Shown: one piece after another, positions 27,485 through 35,885 of the stretch
Position numbering within the stretch: the first letter of the stretch is position 1
How the letters are laid out: each line of letters begins with the position of its first letter
Assembly (NCBI RefSeq): GCF_044385915.1
Contig: NZ_JBISCC010000126.1
Location: forward strand, 62,001-126,000
Direction of reading: 5' to 3'
DNA length: 64,000 nt
Origin: Thalassobellus citreus
GTDB taxonomy: Bacteria > Bacteroidota > Bacteroidia > Flavobacteriales > Flavobacteriaceae
Notes under the pieces: model-generated
What the model was told of the DNA's origin: nothing
The model's database searches: none
What the model saw: only the letters and a program-made list of their open reading frames with translations
Program-made: the position numbers and the translations under genes

Positions 27485-27647
27485 TACAACATATTTAATT
27501 TTTACCTATACAAAAGCACAACATTGTTGTGTTTTTTTGTTTTAAAGCATAATTTTTGAAATACAGTATTCTTAAAAACCCTTGTTAATATTAGTGTTTT
27601 CATAAAATTTATGTAATTTTTTTATCATGTATATTTTTTGTTGAGGT
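27485..27647 (+). promoter_or_regulatory. Paired operator module before the SusC gene
   Basis: TACAACAT at 27485, then 19 bases on ACCTATACAAAAGCACAACA (27504-27523), then TTAGTGTTTT at 27591, and the reverse-orientation copy TGTATATTTTTTGTTGAGGT (27628-27647). The same elements recur with nearly the same spacing at 35581-35744. The module ends 63 bases before the SusC ATG. Confidence 0.65.
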
Positions 27648-27710
27648 AATAATTTATAAATTAACAATTAGTAGGATTAGCTTTATAGAAACTAAACAAA
27701 CTATATTAAA

Positions 27711-30700
27711 ATGAGGCAAACACTCTTAAAAATTTTAACCTTAGTCTTTTTTTCTTACGCTAGTGCGCAGAGTAAAGACATAAGTGGAAATGTTCAAGAC
27801 AATACAGGATTCCCTATACCAGGAGTTAATGTATTAGTAAAGGACACAAGTAAAGGAGCGGTATCAGATTTTGATGGTAATTTTTTTATTGCCAATGTCG
27901 AAGTTGGTGCTACCCTATCATTTAGTTATATCGGTTATGTAACAAAAGAAATTGTTATAACAGATTATTCTAAATTAACAATTCAATTAGAAGAAGATCT
28001 CGCTCAATTAGATGAGGTTGTTGTAATTGGATACGGAACTCAAACCAAAAAGGAAATTACTGGAGCGGTAAGTGTGGTTTCTAGTGAAAGCATTGAAGCT
28101 TTAAAGCCAACACGAATTGAACAAGCTTTACAAGGTCAAGTTGCTGGGGTTAATATTACTTCGCAATCTGGTACTCCTGGTGGAGGCTCTACAATTAGTA
28201 TTAGAGGTGTTTCTACCAATGGTGATAGTAGACCATTAATTTTGGTAGATGGTAATGTTATTGAAGATTTAAGTGTATTAAATCCTAATGACATTGAAAG
28301 TATGAACATCTTAAAAGATGCGACTGCTGGTATATATGGTGTAAGAGCAGCTAATGGTGTAATACTTATTACAACTAAAAGCGGACGAAAAGAAATGCCA
28401 CTAACAGTAGAGTATAATGCTTTTGGAGGTTTTCAGCAAACTACTAGAAAAATACCAGTTTTAAATGCTACAGAGTATGCGTTGTTAGTTAATGAAGCTT
28501 ATGCTGCAGGAGGTAATAGCCTTCCGTTTTCTAATGTATCAACACTAGGTATTGGAACCGATTGGCAAGACCAAGTATTTGAAAACGCACCTATACAAAG
28601 CCATAGTATTTTATTTAAAGGCGGTGGAAAAAAATCTTCTTATTCTTATAGTGGGTCTTTTTTAACACAAGATGGTATTGTTGGTGGTAACAACTCTAAT
28701 TTTACTCGTTTTACAAATAATGCAAGTTATAAGTTAGATTTTTTAGATAATTTTAAATTCACTTCTGGTCTTACTTTAATGAGAACCAATAAAAGAAATC
28801 TTCCAGAAAACTCTAATTCTTCAGTACTTTTCAATGCCATAAATATGGCACCAACGTTTAATGTTTATGACGAAAATGGTGAGTATACTAAAGCAGAAGG
28901 TTTAGGTGGAGAAGTTATTAATCCGCTAGCTCAAATAGACGATATTTTCGATAGAGGTAAAGTTATGAAACTTAGTGGAAATGCTGGATTATCTTATAAT
29001 TTTCTAGAACATTTTACTGCACAATCAAATATTCAATTTAATTATTCTGAAGTAAGGTCTAAAGTATTTAATCCTATTGCCAATTTTGGTAGCGGAAAAA
29101 ATAGTAATGTAGATAGAAGTAGTGTTTTTGAAGGACTTAATTATTTTAGAGATTATACGTTTGATGCTTTTATTAAATATGATAATACTTTTAACGATAT
29201 TCATAAAGTAAACGTTCTTTTAGGTACCTCAGTATTTAAAACTACAGGTGAATTTACAGGAGCCACAGGGTTTGATATTCTTGATAATGCATTTGTAAAT
29301 GCTAATTTAGAACAAGCATCAGATATAGAAAATATAAATAGGTTTACTGGAAGTAATGCAACATTTGATTCTAGATTGTTATCGTATTTTGCTAGATTAC
29401 AATATGATTATAAAGGAAAATATTTATTATCGGCTGTTGTAAGGCGTGATGGTTCTACAAAATTTGGACCTGAAAATAGGTTTGGATATTTCCCTTCAGC
29501 TTCTATTGGGTGGGTTGCATCTGATGAAGATTTCCTTAAAGATAATTCTACCATTGATTTATTAAAAATTAGAGCATCTTATGGTATTCTTGGTAATGAT
29601 AGAATTCCAGATTATAGATATGTTTCTCTTTTAAACGGAGAAGGTACTTATATTTTTAATGAACAAGAACTTATTGGTACAGCCAGTGGAGGTATTGCAA
29701 ACCCAGGAATTAAATGGGAAAAGCAAAAAACACTAGATATTGGTGTAGATATGAGAATTTTAGATAATAAAGTTGATATTACTGCCGATTATTTTAAACG
29801 TAAAACAGAAGATTTATTAGTAATACCAGAAGTATCAGGTTTATTAGGTACCGGTGGAGCTCCTGTTGTTAATGGTGGTATTGTTGAAAATACAGGACTA
29901 GAATTTGCTATTGGATATTCTGATAATTTTACCGACGATTTTAAATTTAGTATTAGGTATAATGTTACATATATCAAAAACGAAGTTTTATATGTAAATA
30001 CAGATACCGGAGTTCTTGTTGGTGGTAGCTTTGGTATTAGTCAACCAGAGCCTTCTAGAATGGAAGCTGGTTTTCCAATAGGATATTTTTATGGATATGA
30101 AACAGCTGGAGTTTTTCAAAATCAAACAGAAATAGATAATTCGGCAGTTGGAGATCTTGCTCCTCAACCTGGAGATATAAAATATGTAGATCAGAATAAT
30201 GATGGATTTATTACAGAAGATGATAGAGTAGATATTGGTAACCCGTTACCAGATGCTACAATGGGTTTAAATATATCATTAGATTATAAAAACTTTGATT
30301 TTGCTGCCTATGCGTTTGCATCCGTTGGAAACGACATTGTTCGAAATTATGAACGCGCACAGCAGTTAACAAACAGAACTATTTCTTATTTAGATCGTTG
30401 GACAGGAGATGGTACAAGTAATTCATTCCCAAGAGTTACAAATGGAGCAACACCTAATGGTTTGTTTTCAGATTTTTATGTAGAAGATGGTTCTTTTGTT
30501 CGTTTACAAAATGTACAGTTAGGATATACATTCTCTGATGAATTACTTGAAAATTCTAAAATAAGCAAATTACGCCTTTATGTTTCTGCTGGTAATTTAT
30601 TTACACTTACCAAATATAAAGGTTATGATCCTACTGCTTCTAATGGAGCGCCTCTAGGAGGAGGAATAGACCAAGGGTTTTATCCTAGCGCTAAAACATT

Positions 30701-30728
30701 TCTATTAGGAATTAACTTAAAATTTTAA
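27711..30728 (+). CDS. SusC/RagA family TonB-dependent glycan transporter
   Basis: This 1005-residue protein has a signal peptide (cleaved near SYASAQS), a carboxypeptidase-regulatory-like N-terminal domain (residues about 22-95: GNVQDNTGFPIPGVNVLVKD), the SusC box DEVVVIGYGTQ near residue 100, a plug domain with GTPGGGSTISIRGVSTNG, and a 22-strand barrel ending in LLGINLKF. It imports oligosaccharides through the outer membrane with energy from TonB. SusD follows after eight bases. First gene of the unit 27711-35213, preceded by the paired operator module. Confidence 0.97.
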   Translation: MRQTLLKILTLVFFSYASAQSKDISGNVQDNTGFPIPGVNVLVKDTSKGAVSDFDGNFFIANVEVGATLSFSYIGYVTKEIVITDYSKLTIQLEEDLAQLDEVVVIGYGTQTKKEITGAVSVVSSESIEALKPTRIEQALQGQVAGVNITSQSGTPGGGSTISIRGVSTNGDSRPLILVDGNVIEDLSVLNPNDIESMNILKDATAGIYGVRAANGVILITTKSGRKEMPLTVEYNAFGGFQQTTRKIPVLNATEYALLVNEAYAAGGNSLPFSNVSTLGIGTDWQDQVFENAPIQSHSILFKGGGKKSSYSYSGSFLTQDGIVGGNNSNFTRFTNNASYKLDFLDNFKFTSGLTLMRTNKRNLPENSNSSVLFNAINMAPTFNVYDENGEYTKAEGLGGEVINPLAQIDDIFDRGKVMKLSGNAGLSYNFLEHFTAQSNIQFNYSEVRSKVFNPIANFGSGKNSNVDRSSVFEGLNYFRDYTFDAFIKYDNTFNDIHKVNVLLGTSVFKTTGEFTGATGFDILDNAFVNANLEQASDIENINRFTGSNATFDSRLLSYFARLQYDYKGKYLLSAVVRRDGSTKFGPENRFGYFPSASIGWVASDEDFLKDNSTIDLLKIRASYGILGNDRIPDYRYVSLLNGEGTYIFNEQELIGTASGGIANPGIKWEKQKTLDIGVDMRILDNKVDITADYFKRKTEDLLVIPEVSGLLGTGGAPVVNGGIVENTGLEFAIGYSDNFTDDFKFSIRYNVTYIKNEVLYVNTDTGVLVGGSFGISQPEPSRMEAGFPIGYFYGYETAGVFQNQTEIDNSAVGDLAPQPGDIKYVDQNNDGFITEDDRVDIGNPLPDATMGLNISLDYKNFDFAAYAFASVGNDIVRNYERAQQLTNRTISYLDRWTGDGTSNSFPRVTNGATPNGLFSDFYVEDGSFVRLQNVQLGYTFSDELLENSKISKLRLYVSAGNLFTLTKYKGYDPTASNGAPLGGGIDQGFYPSAKTFLLGINLKF

Positions 30729-30736
30729 TTAGTATT

Positions 30737-32218
30737 ATGAAAAATTTAAAAACTATAAATATCCTTATATCATTTGCTTTTATAGCCATGTTTTCTTGTG
30801 CTGATGATTTTATAGATGTGGCTTCACAAGATAAAAACTCTGAGGATTTTTTCAATACAGAAACCGATTATCAAGATGCATTAATTGCAGCTTATGATTA
30901 CTTACAGGCAACATCGCAACAATTTCAAGTTGGAGAAATAGCTTCAGATAATACACTTGCTGGTGGTGAAAGTGCTACCGATACTCCAGGAATTCAACAA
31001 ATTGATGATATGATTCATACACCAAATAATGATATTTTAAGAAATATCTGGACATGGATGTTTACAGGTGTTAATCGTACTAACTATATCATGGAATTTC
31101 AAGATAAAATTGATTTCCCAAACAAAACTAGTGTTTTAGCTCAAACCAGATTTTTAAGAGCTTTTTATTATTTCGAGTTAGTAAAATGGTTTGGAGATGT
31201 GCCTTTAGTAGTAGATAAACGTATTCAATTTGGTGAGCAATTTAGTTTAGAAAGAACACCTAAAGCTGAAATTTATGCACAAATTGAGCAAGATTTAATG
31301 TTTGCAGCAGAAAACCTTCCTTATACACAAAGTGAAACAGGTAGAATTACAAAAGGAGCTGCTCAAGCTTTATTAGGTAAGGCATATTTATATCAAGAAA
31401 AATTTACTGATGCTGGTACAGTATTAGAAAATTTAATTAATAACGGGCCACATCGTTTATTATCATCTACAGAAGCGCCGTTAATGTGGGAAAACGAATA
31501 TGAAAATAATATAGAATCTGTTTTTGAAATACAGTATTCTGATGTTGATGGAGGATCTTTCGAATGCTTTCAATGTCTTGAGGGTAATTATGCAGTTGGT
31601 TTTAATGGTGTAAGAGGTTATGTTGGACCTGTTTTCGATTTCGGATACAGTTTTAACGTGCCTACTCAAGATGCTGTAGATGCTTTTGAAGAAGGCGATA
31701 TTCGTTTAGAATATTCAATTTTAGATATTGAGCAGTGGATAGCAGACAACCCAACAGCTAGTTATAATCCAGATGCTGGTTATGAGCAAACAGGATATTT
31801 TAACAGAAAATACATAGCGCGTTTAGGCGATGCTAATAGACCTGATCCTGCACTTACAAACCCAAATAATACAAGAGCCATTCGTTATGCCGATGTTTTA
31901 TTAATGGCTGCCGAAGCTTTAAATAGAGGAAATGTTAGCGATTCTAGAGCGCAAGACTATTTAAATCAAGTACGTAATAGAGCTATGTTAGATAATATTG
32001 CTGCTACAGGATCAAACTTAACAAATGCTATTTATAAAGAAAGACGTGTAGAGTTGGTTGGTGAAGGACATCGTTTTTTCGATTTAGTAAGAACAGGAAA
32101 AGCAGCACAAGCAATTCCAGGCTTTCAAACAGGAAAGCATGAGCTTTTTCCAATACCTATTCAGGAAATTGAATTATCGGGAGGAACATGGTCACAAAAC
32201 CCTGGATACGAAAACTAA
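30737..32218 (+). CDS. SusD/RagB family surface glycan-binding lipoprotein
   Basis: This 493-residue protein has a lipoprotein signal with CADD after cleavage, the acidic pattern seen in surface-exported Bacteroidetes lipoproteins. The TPR-based SusD fold is visible in the motifs LAQTRFLRAFYYFELVKWFGDVPL, GAAQALLGKAYLYQ, RYADVLLMAAEALNRG and the C-terminal KERRVELVGEGHRFFDLVRTG. It forms the lid of the SusC transporter. Co-transcribed with the flanking genes. Confidence 0.97.
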   Translation: MKNLKTINILISFAFIAMFSCADDFIDVASQDKNSEDFFNTETDYQDALIAAYDYLQATSQQFQVGEIASDNTLAGGESATDTPGIQQIDDMIHTPNNDILRNIWTWMFTGVNRTNYIMEFQDKIDFPNKTSVLAQTRFLRAFYYFELVKWFGDVPLVVDKRIQFGEQFSLERTPKAEIYAQIEQDLMFAAENLPYTQSETGRITKGAAQALLGKAYLYQEKFTDAGTVLENLINNGPHRLLSSTEAPLMWENEYENNIESVFEIQYSDVDGGSFECFQCLEGNYAVGFNGVRGYVGPVFDFGYSFNVPTQDAVDAFEEGDIRLEYSILDIEQWIADNPTASYNPDAGYEQTGYFNRKYIARLGDANRPDPALTNPNNTRAIRYADVLLMAAEALNRGNVSDSRAQDYLNQVRNRAMLDNIAATGSNLTNAIYKERRVELVGEGHRFFDLVRTGKAAQAIPGFQTGKHELFPIPIQEIELSGGTWSQNPGYEN

Positions 32219-32228
32219 AAAATAAGAT

Positions 32229-34244
32229 ATGAAAACATTAAAATATATATTTAGATTAACTATGGTATTACTTCTTCTTGTAAGTTGTACCGAAGATGAT
32301 AATGATTTGAGTTTTATTAATGAAGTTGTTGCTCCTACCGAAGTTTCAGCCATTTTTAATATAACTCAAGATAATACAGGATTGGTTACTATAACTCCAA
32401 ATGCTGTTGGTGCTTCAAATTATAACATTACTTATGGTGATGGATCAGGAGAAGTCGTTAATGTGGTTCAAGGAGAAAGCATATCACATACTTATGTAGA
32501 AGGTACTTATCCTGTTATTATTGAAGCAGTTGGTTTAACAGGATTAAAAACAGAGATTACTAAAGAGTTATTAGTTTCTTTTAAAGCACCTGAAAATTTA
32601 GAAGTAAAAGCGAATATAGATAGTTCTAATCCTTTCGTATTAAACGTATCTGCAACTGCAGATTATGCCGCGTCATTTCTTGTGTTTTTTGATACTTCTA
32701 ATGTAGATGAGGTAGGAACACCTTTAGAATTAGGAGACGAAGTTAGCTTTGAGTATCCTGCTGTTGGCGATTATACAATTAAAGTTGTAGCATTAAGTGG
32801 TGGTACCGAATCGAGTGAAATAACTCAAGACATAACAATTTCTAAACCTACCAAATTACCAATAGATTTTGAAATATTTGATTCTAGTGTTTTAGTCGAT
32901 TTTGGTGGTGCATCAATTGCGGTTGTTGATAACCCAGATACGGATGGAAACCTTTCTTCTAAGGTTGCTAAAATTGTTAAAAATGGACCAGAAGTTTGGG
33001 CGGGTAATGTTATTATAACATCTGCTCCTATTGATTTTTCTACTAAAAAACTACTAAAAATGGATGTTTGGTCTCCAAGACCAGGAGGTAAGGTTTTATT
33101 AAAAATGGAAAACCTTACTGATAATAAAATTTTTATAGAAAGCGAAGCTACTACAGTTAGAAATGGTACTTGGGAAGAAGTTGTTTTTGATTTAAGTGCT
33201 ATAGATGTTTCTCAAACTTTTCAAAAAATTGTACTGTTTTTCGATTTTGGAACTGTAGGAACAGGAGATAATGATTGGACGTTTTATATAGATAATATTA
33301 AGCAAATAAGTGATGGGTCAGGACCTTCGGTTTTACCTATAAACTTTGAAACACCATTTGAATTAAGCTCTTTTGATGGAGGCGATATTTCAATTATAGA
33401 AAACCCTGATACTAATGGTAATCCATCAACTATGGTTGCTAAAATGGTTAAAGGAGCAGGACAAGTTTGGGCAGGTTCTAAGATAACTGTAGAAAACCCA
33501 TTTGAAATAGAAGAAGATATAACAATTACAGCAAAAGTTTGGTCGCCAAGGGCGGGTTTAAATTTACTTATGAAGTTTGAAGATGCTACACCATGGCCAA
33601 ATACAAAAGCAACAGCAGAAGTTACAGCAACTACAACAACTGCTAATGCATGGGAAGAAGTTACATTTACTATGACAGGTGTAGAAGCAGGCATAGATTA
33701 TGTAAATCTTGTATTAATTATGGATAACGGTACTGTTGGAGATGGTACTGATAATTATACTATTTATGTTGATGATATTTCGGTTGTTTCATTTTTAGAT
33801 TTCGAACCACAACAAGATTTTAGCAGTTTTGATGGTGGAGAAATTTCAGTAATTGCAAATCCAGATACCAATGGAAACCCGTCAAGTATGGTTGCTCAAT
33901 TAGTAAAAGGAGCAGGACAAGTTTGGGCTGGTTCTAAAATAACAGTTGGTACGCCATTTTCAATAGATAATTCAACTACAATTACAGTAAAAGTTTGGTC
34001 GCCAAGAGCAGGTTTAAATTTACTTATGAAATTTGAAGATGCTACACCATGGCCAAATACAAAAGCAACTGCTGAGGTTACAGCAACTACAACAACTGCT
34101 AATGCATGGGAAGAGTTAACTTTTACACTTACAGGTGTTGAGGCAGGTGTAGATTATGTAAATCTTGTATTAATTATGGATAATGGTACTGCTGGAGATG
34201 GCACTGCTAATTACACCATATATATTGATGACATTCAAAAATAA
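32229..34244 (+). CDS. Surface glycan-binding lipoprotein with three tandem CBM-like modules
   Basis: This 671-residue protein has a lipoprotein signal (VSC then TEDDND, surface-type). One or two PKD-like domains (about residues 30-205; ITYGDGSGEVV) precede three beta-sandwich modules at about 210-360, 368-518 and 523-671. Each starts with xFDGGxIxxIxNPDT and carries VWSPRAGLNLLMKFEDA and a YTIYVDDI end. Modules 2 and 3 are almost identical in the central 60 residues, showing recent duplication. The position after SusD fits a SusE-like binding role that captures glucan at the surface. The modules are unassigned but resemble CBM4/CBM16-type folds. Confidence 0.85.
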   Translation: MKTLKYIFRLTMVLLLLVSCTEDDNDLSFINEVVAPTEVSAIFNITQDNTGLVTITPNAVGASNYNITYGDGSGEVVNVVQGESISHTYVEGTYPVIIEAVGLTGLKTEITKELLVSFKAPENLEVKANIDSSNPFVLNVSATADYAASFLVFFDTSNVDEVGTPLELGDEVSFEYPAVGDYTIKVVALSGGTESSEITQDITISKPTKLPIDFEIFDSSVLVDFGGASIAVVDNPDTDGNLSSKVAKIVKNGPEVWAGNVIITSAPIDFSTKKLLKMDVWSPRPGGKVLLKMENLTDNKIFIESEATTVRNGTWEEVVFDLSAIDVSQTFQKIVLFFDFGTVGTGDNDWTFYIDNIKQISDGSGPSVLPINFETPFELSSFDGGDISIIENPDTNGNPSTMVAKMVKGAGQVWAGSKITVENPFEIEEDITITAKVWSPRAGLNLLMKFEDATPWPNTKATAEVTATTTTANAWEEVTFTMTGVEAGIDYVNLVLIMDNGTVGDGTDNYTIYVDDISVVSFLDFEPQQDFSSFDGGEISVIANPDTNGNPSSMVAQLVKGAGQVWAGSKITVGTPFSIDNSTTITVKVWSPRAGLNLLMKFEDATPWPNTKATAEVTATTTTANAWEELTFTLTGVEAGVDYVNLVLIMDNGTAGDGTANYTIYIDDIQK

Positions 34245-34256
34245 AAATTTAAAAAG

Positions 34257-35213
34257 ATGAAAAATATAAAATATATAATAGGAGTTTTTCTTTCTAGTTT
34301 ACTACTGTTTAGCAGTTGTCAAGATGACGAAGGAACATTTGGAGATATTATTGCTCCAAGCAATGTTACTATTTCAGCAGAAATTGTTGGTGTAGATGCT
34401 AGTAATCCTAATGGAGACGGTTCTGGTTTTGTTAATTTTGAAGCCTCTGCAGACGGCGCAATAACATACAGGTTCGATTTTGGTGACGGCTCAAAGGTTG
34501 TATCGGCTCCATCAGGAAAAGTAACACATAGATTTAGTTTAACAGATTTAAACACCTATTCTGTTACTGTAATGGCTTCTGGTAGAGGTGGTATTACAAG
34601 TACAACAACAATGAATGTTGATGTTTTTAGTTCTTTTGAAGATGAAGAAGCTAAAGATTTCCTAACTGGAGGTGCTGGAAACAGTAAAACATGGTACTGG
34701 GCAGCAGATAAAAATGGAAATATTGGTTTAGGACCTAATGAAGTGCAAGCTGGAGGTCAGCATACATTTTCAGATTGGTTTACTGCAGGTCCTTGGTGGA
34801 CAGATAAGTTATGCATGTATGAAGCAGAGTTTGTTTTCACTCAGTCAGGAGATGGAGAAGAAATAACTTTTGAACAATTAAAAGAAATAGCATATACACC
34901 TGGTGATTATGCTGGTTCAATTGGTGTAGATGGTGATACTTGTCATGGTATTGATGTTGCACCAACGCTTACAGGTATTAAGACAGTTACTTTTAGTCCT
35001 TCATCTTCTATTGCAACATTAGACGCTGTTAATCCTACGTATAGAGGAACAACTATAAACATTTCAGATGGAGGGTTTATGTGTTGGTATGTTGGTGAAT
35101 CTTCAAGTACTTTAGAAATTATTGAAATAACAGATAGTATATTAAAAGTTAGGGTAGAAGAAGGGCCTCGAGCTTGGTATTGTTATTTTCAAACTGAGAA
35201 ACCAATCCAATAA
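34257..35213 (+). CDS. PKD-domain surface lipoprotein, probable glycan-binding
   Basis: This 318-residue protein has a lipoprotein signal (SSC then QDDEG). A PKD domain occupies about residues 40-125 (YRFDFGDGSKVVS). The C-terminal 190 residues form a tryptophan-rich domain (KTWYWAADKNGNIGLGP, FTAGPWWTDKLCMYEAEF, FMCWYVGESSSTLEI) that looks like a ligand-binding beta-sandwich. Last gene of the SusC unit, closed by a terminator. It is probably a SusF-like binding protein. Confidence 0.82.
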   Translation: MKNIKYIIGVFLSSLLLFSSCQDDEGTFGDIIAPSNVTISAEIVGVDASNPNGDGSGFVNFEASADGAITYRFDFGDGSKVVSAPSGKVTHRFSLTDLNTYSVTVMASGRGGITSTTTMNVDVFSSFEDEEAKDFLTGGAGNSKTWYWAADKNGNIGLGPNEVQAGGQHTFSDWFTAGPWWTDKLCMYEAEFVFTQSGDGEEITFEQLKEIAYTPGDYAGSIGVDGDTCHGIDVAPTLTGIKTVTFSPSSSIATLDAVNPTYRGTTINISDGGFMCWYVGESSSTLEIIEITDSILKVRVEEGPRAWYCYFQTEKPIQ

Positions 35214-35236
35214 TAATATTATTTAGTTTTATTTAT

Positions 35237-35275
35237 GGGGATAAACGTTATAAACTAATGTTTGTCCCCTTTTTA
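35237..35275 (+). terminator. Rho-independent terminator of the SusC unit
   Basis: The stem GGGGATAAAC / GTTTGTCCCC (10 bp with one wobble) is followed by TTTTT. Confidence 0.88.
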
Positions 35276-35580
35276 ATTAGATCATAATTATTGTAAATAC
35301 AATTAAGTTGTATTGTAATTTTTATGTAAAATTAAGAAGTAATTTATCATGATAGGTATATCACTAAATTGTCTTTTAGGTTTTAAATAATGCCATTATC
35401 TTATGCCGTTAATAATTAAATGTTGTGATGCTTTATCGTTTTTAATATTATTAAAAAGCTTATAAATCAGTGCTTAAACCCATATTATTTTTTTAGCAAA
35501 TTTATTAGTGTATAGTTATTATAAGTATTAATTAATTAGCACAATCTTTAATAATTAAGAAGAGTAACAGCCTAAATATA

Positions 35581-35744
35581 TACAACATGTATGTTTTTCA
35601 CCTATACATTACCACAACAAACACTGTTTAATAAGCCTGAGTAGATTTCTTAAAAGCTCATATATCCTTAGAAAAACACTTGCATTGTTAGTGTTTTATT
35701 AAAAACACCATGTTTATTTTATGTTGTATGTTTTTTGTAGAGGT
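35581..35744 (+). promoter_or_regulatory. Paired operator module before the hydrolase/barrel gene
   Basis: TACAACAT at 35581, 19 bases on ACCTATACATTACCACAACA (35600-35619), TTAGTGTTTT at 35688, and the inverted copy TGTATGTTTTTTGTAGAGGT (35725-35744). The block 35667-35744 is alignable with 27571-27647. It ends 141 bases before the ATG. Confidence 0.65.
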
Positions 35745-35885
35745 GTTTTTTATTGATTTCGCAATTTTCCTTCATAATTTTATATAAAACAAATCACCAC
35801 TTATTCAGTGTTGCTAAATAATTCTTTTAAAAGCTGCCACAGAATAATAGTCTGTTAAGACTAACTCAAATAATTAAATAAGACT

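Larger units (their letters stand above)
35214..35885. other. Long intergenic region between the two PUL transcription units
   Basis: These 672 bases contain no supported gene. They hold the terminator of the SusC unit, a small palindrome AATACAA-TTAAG-TTGTATT (35296-35314), and the duplicated operator module at 35581-35744. The last 140 bases form the leader of the fusion enzyme gene; a TTG (35753-35755) 19 bases before TAATTTTA is a possible promoter there. Confidence 0.6.

Noticed and set aside
33284..33694. Reverse-strand open frame of 136 codons inside the SusE-position gene
   Set aside because: It is the mirror of repetitive coding sequence in a gene with clear domains; no start context or family.
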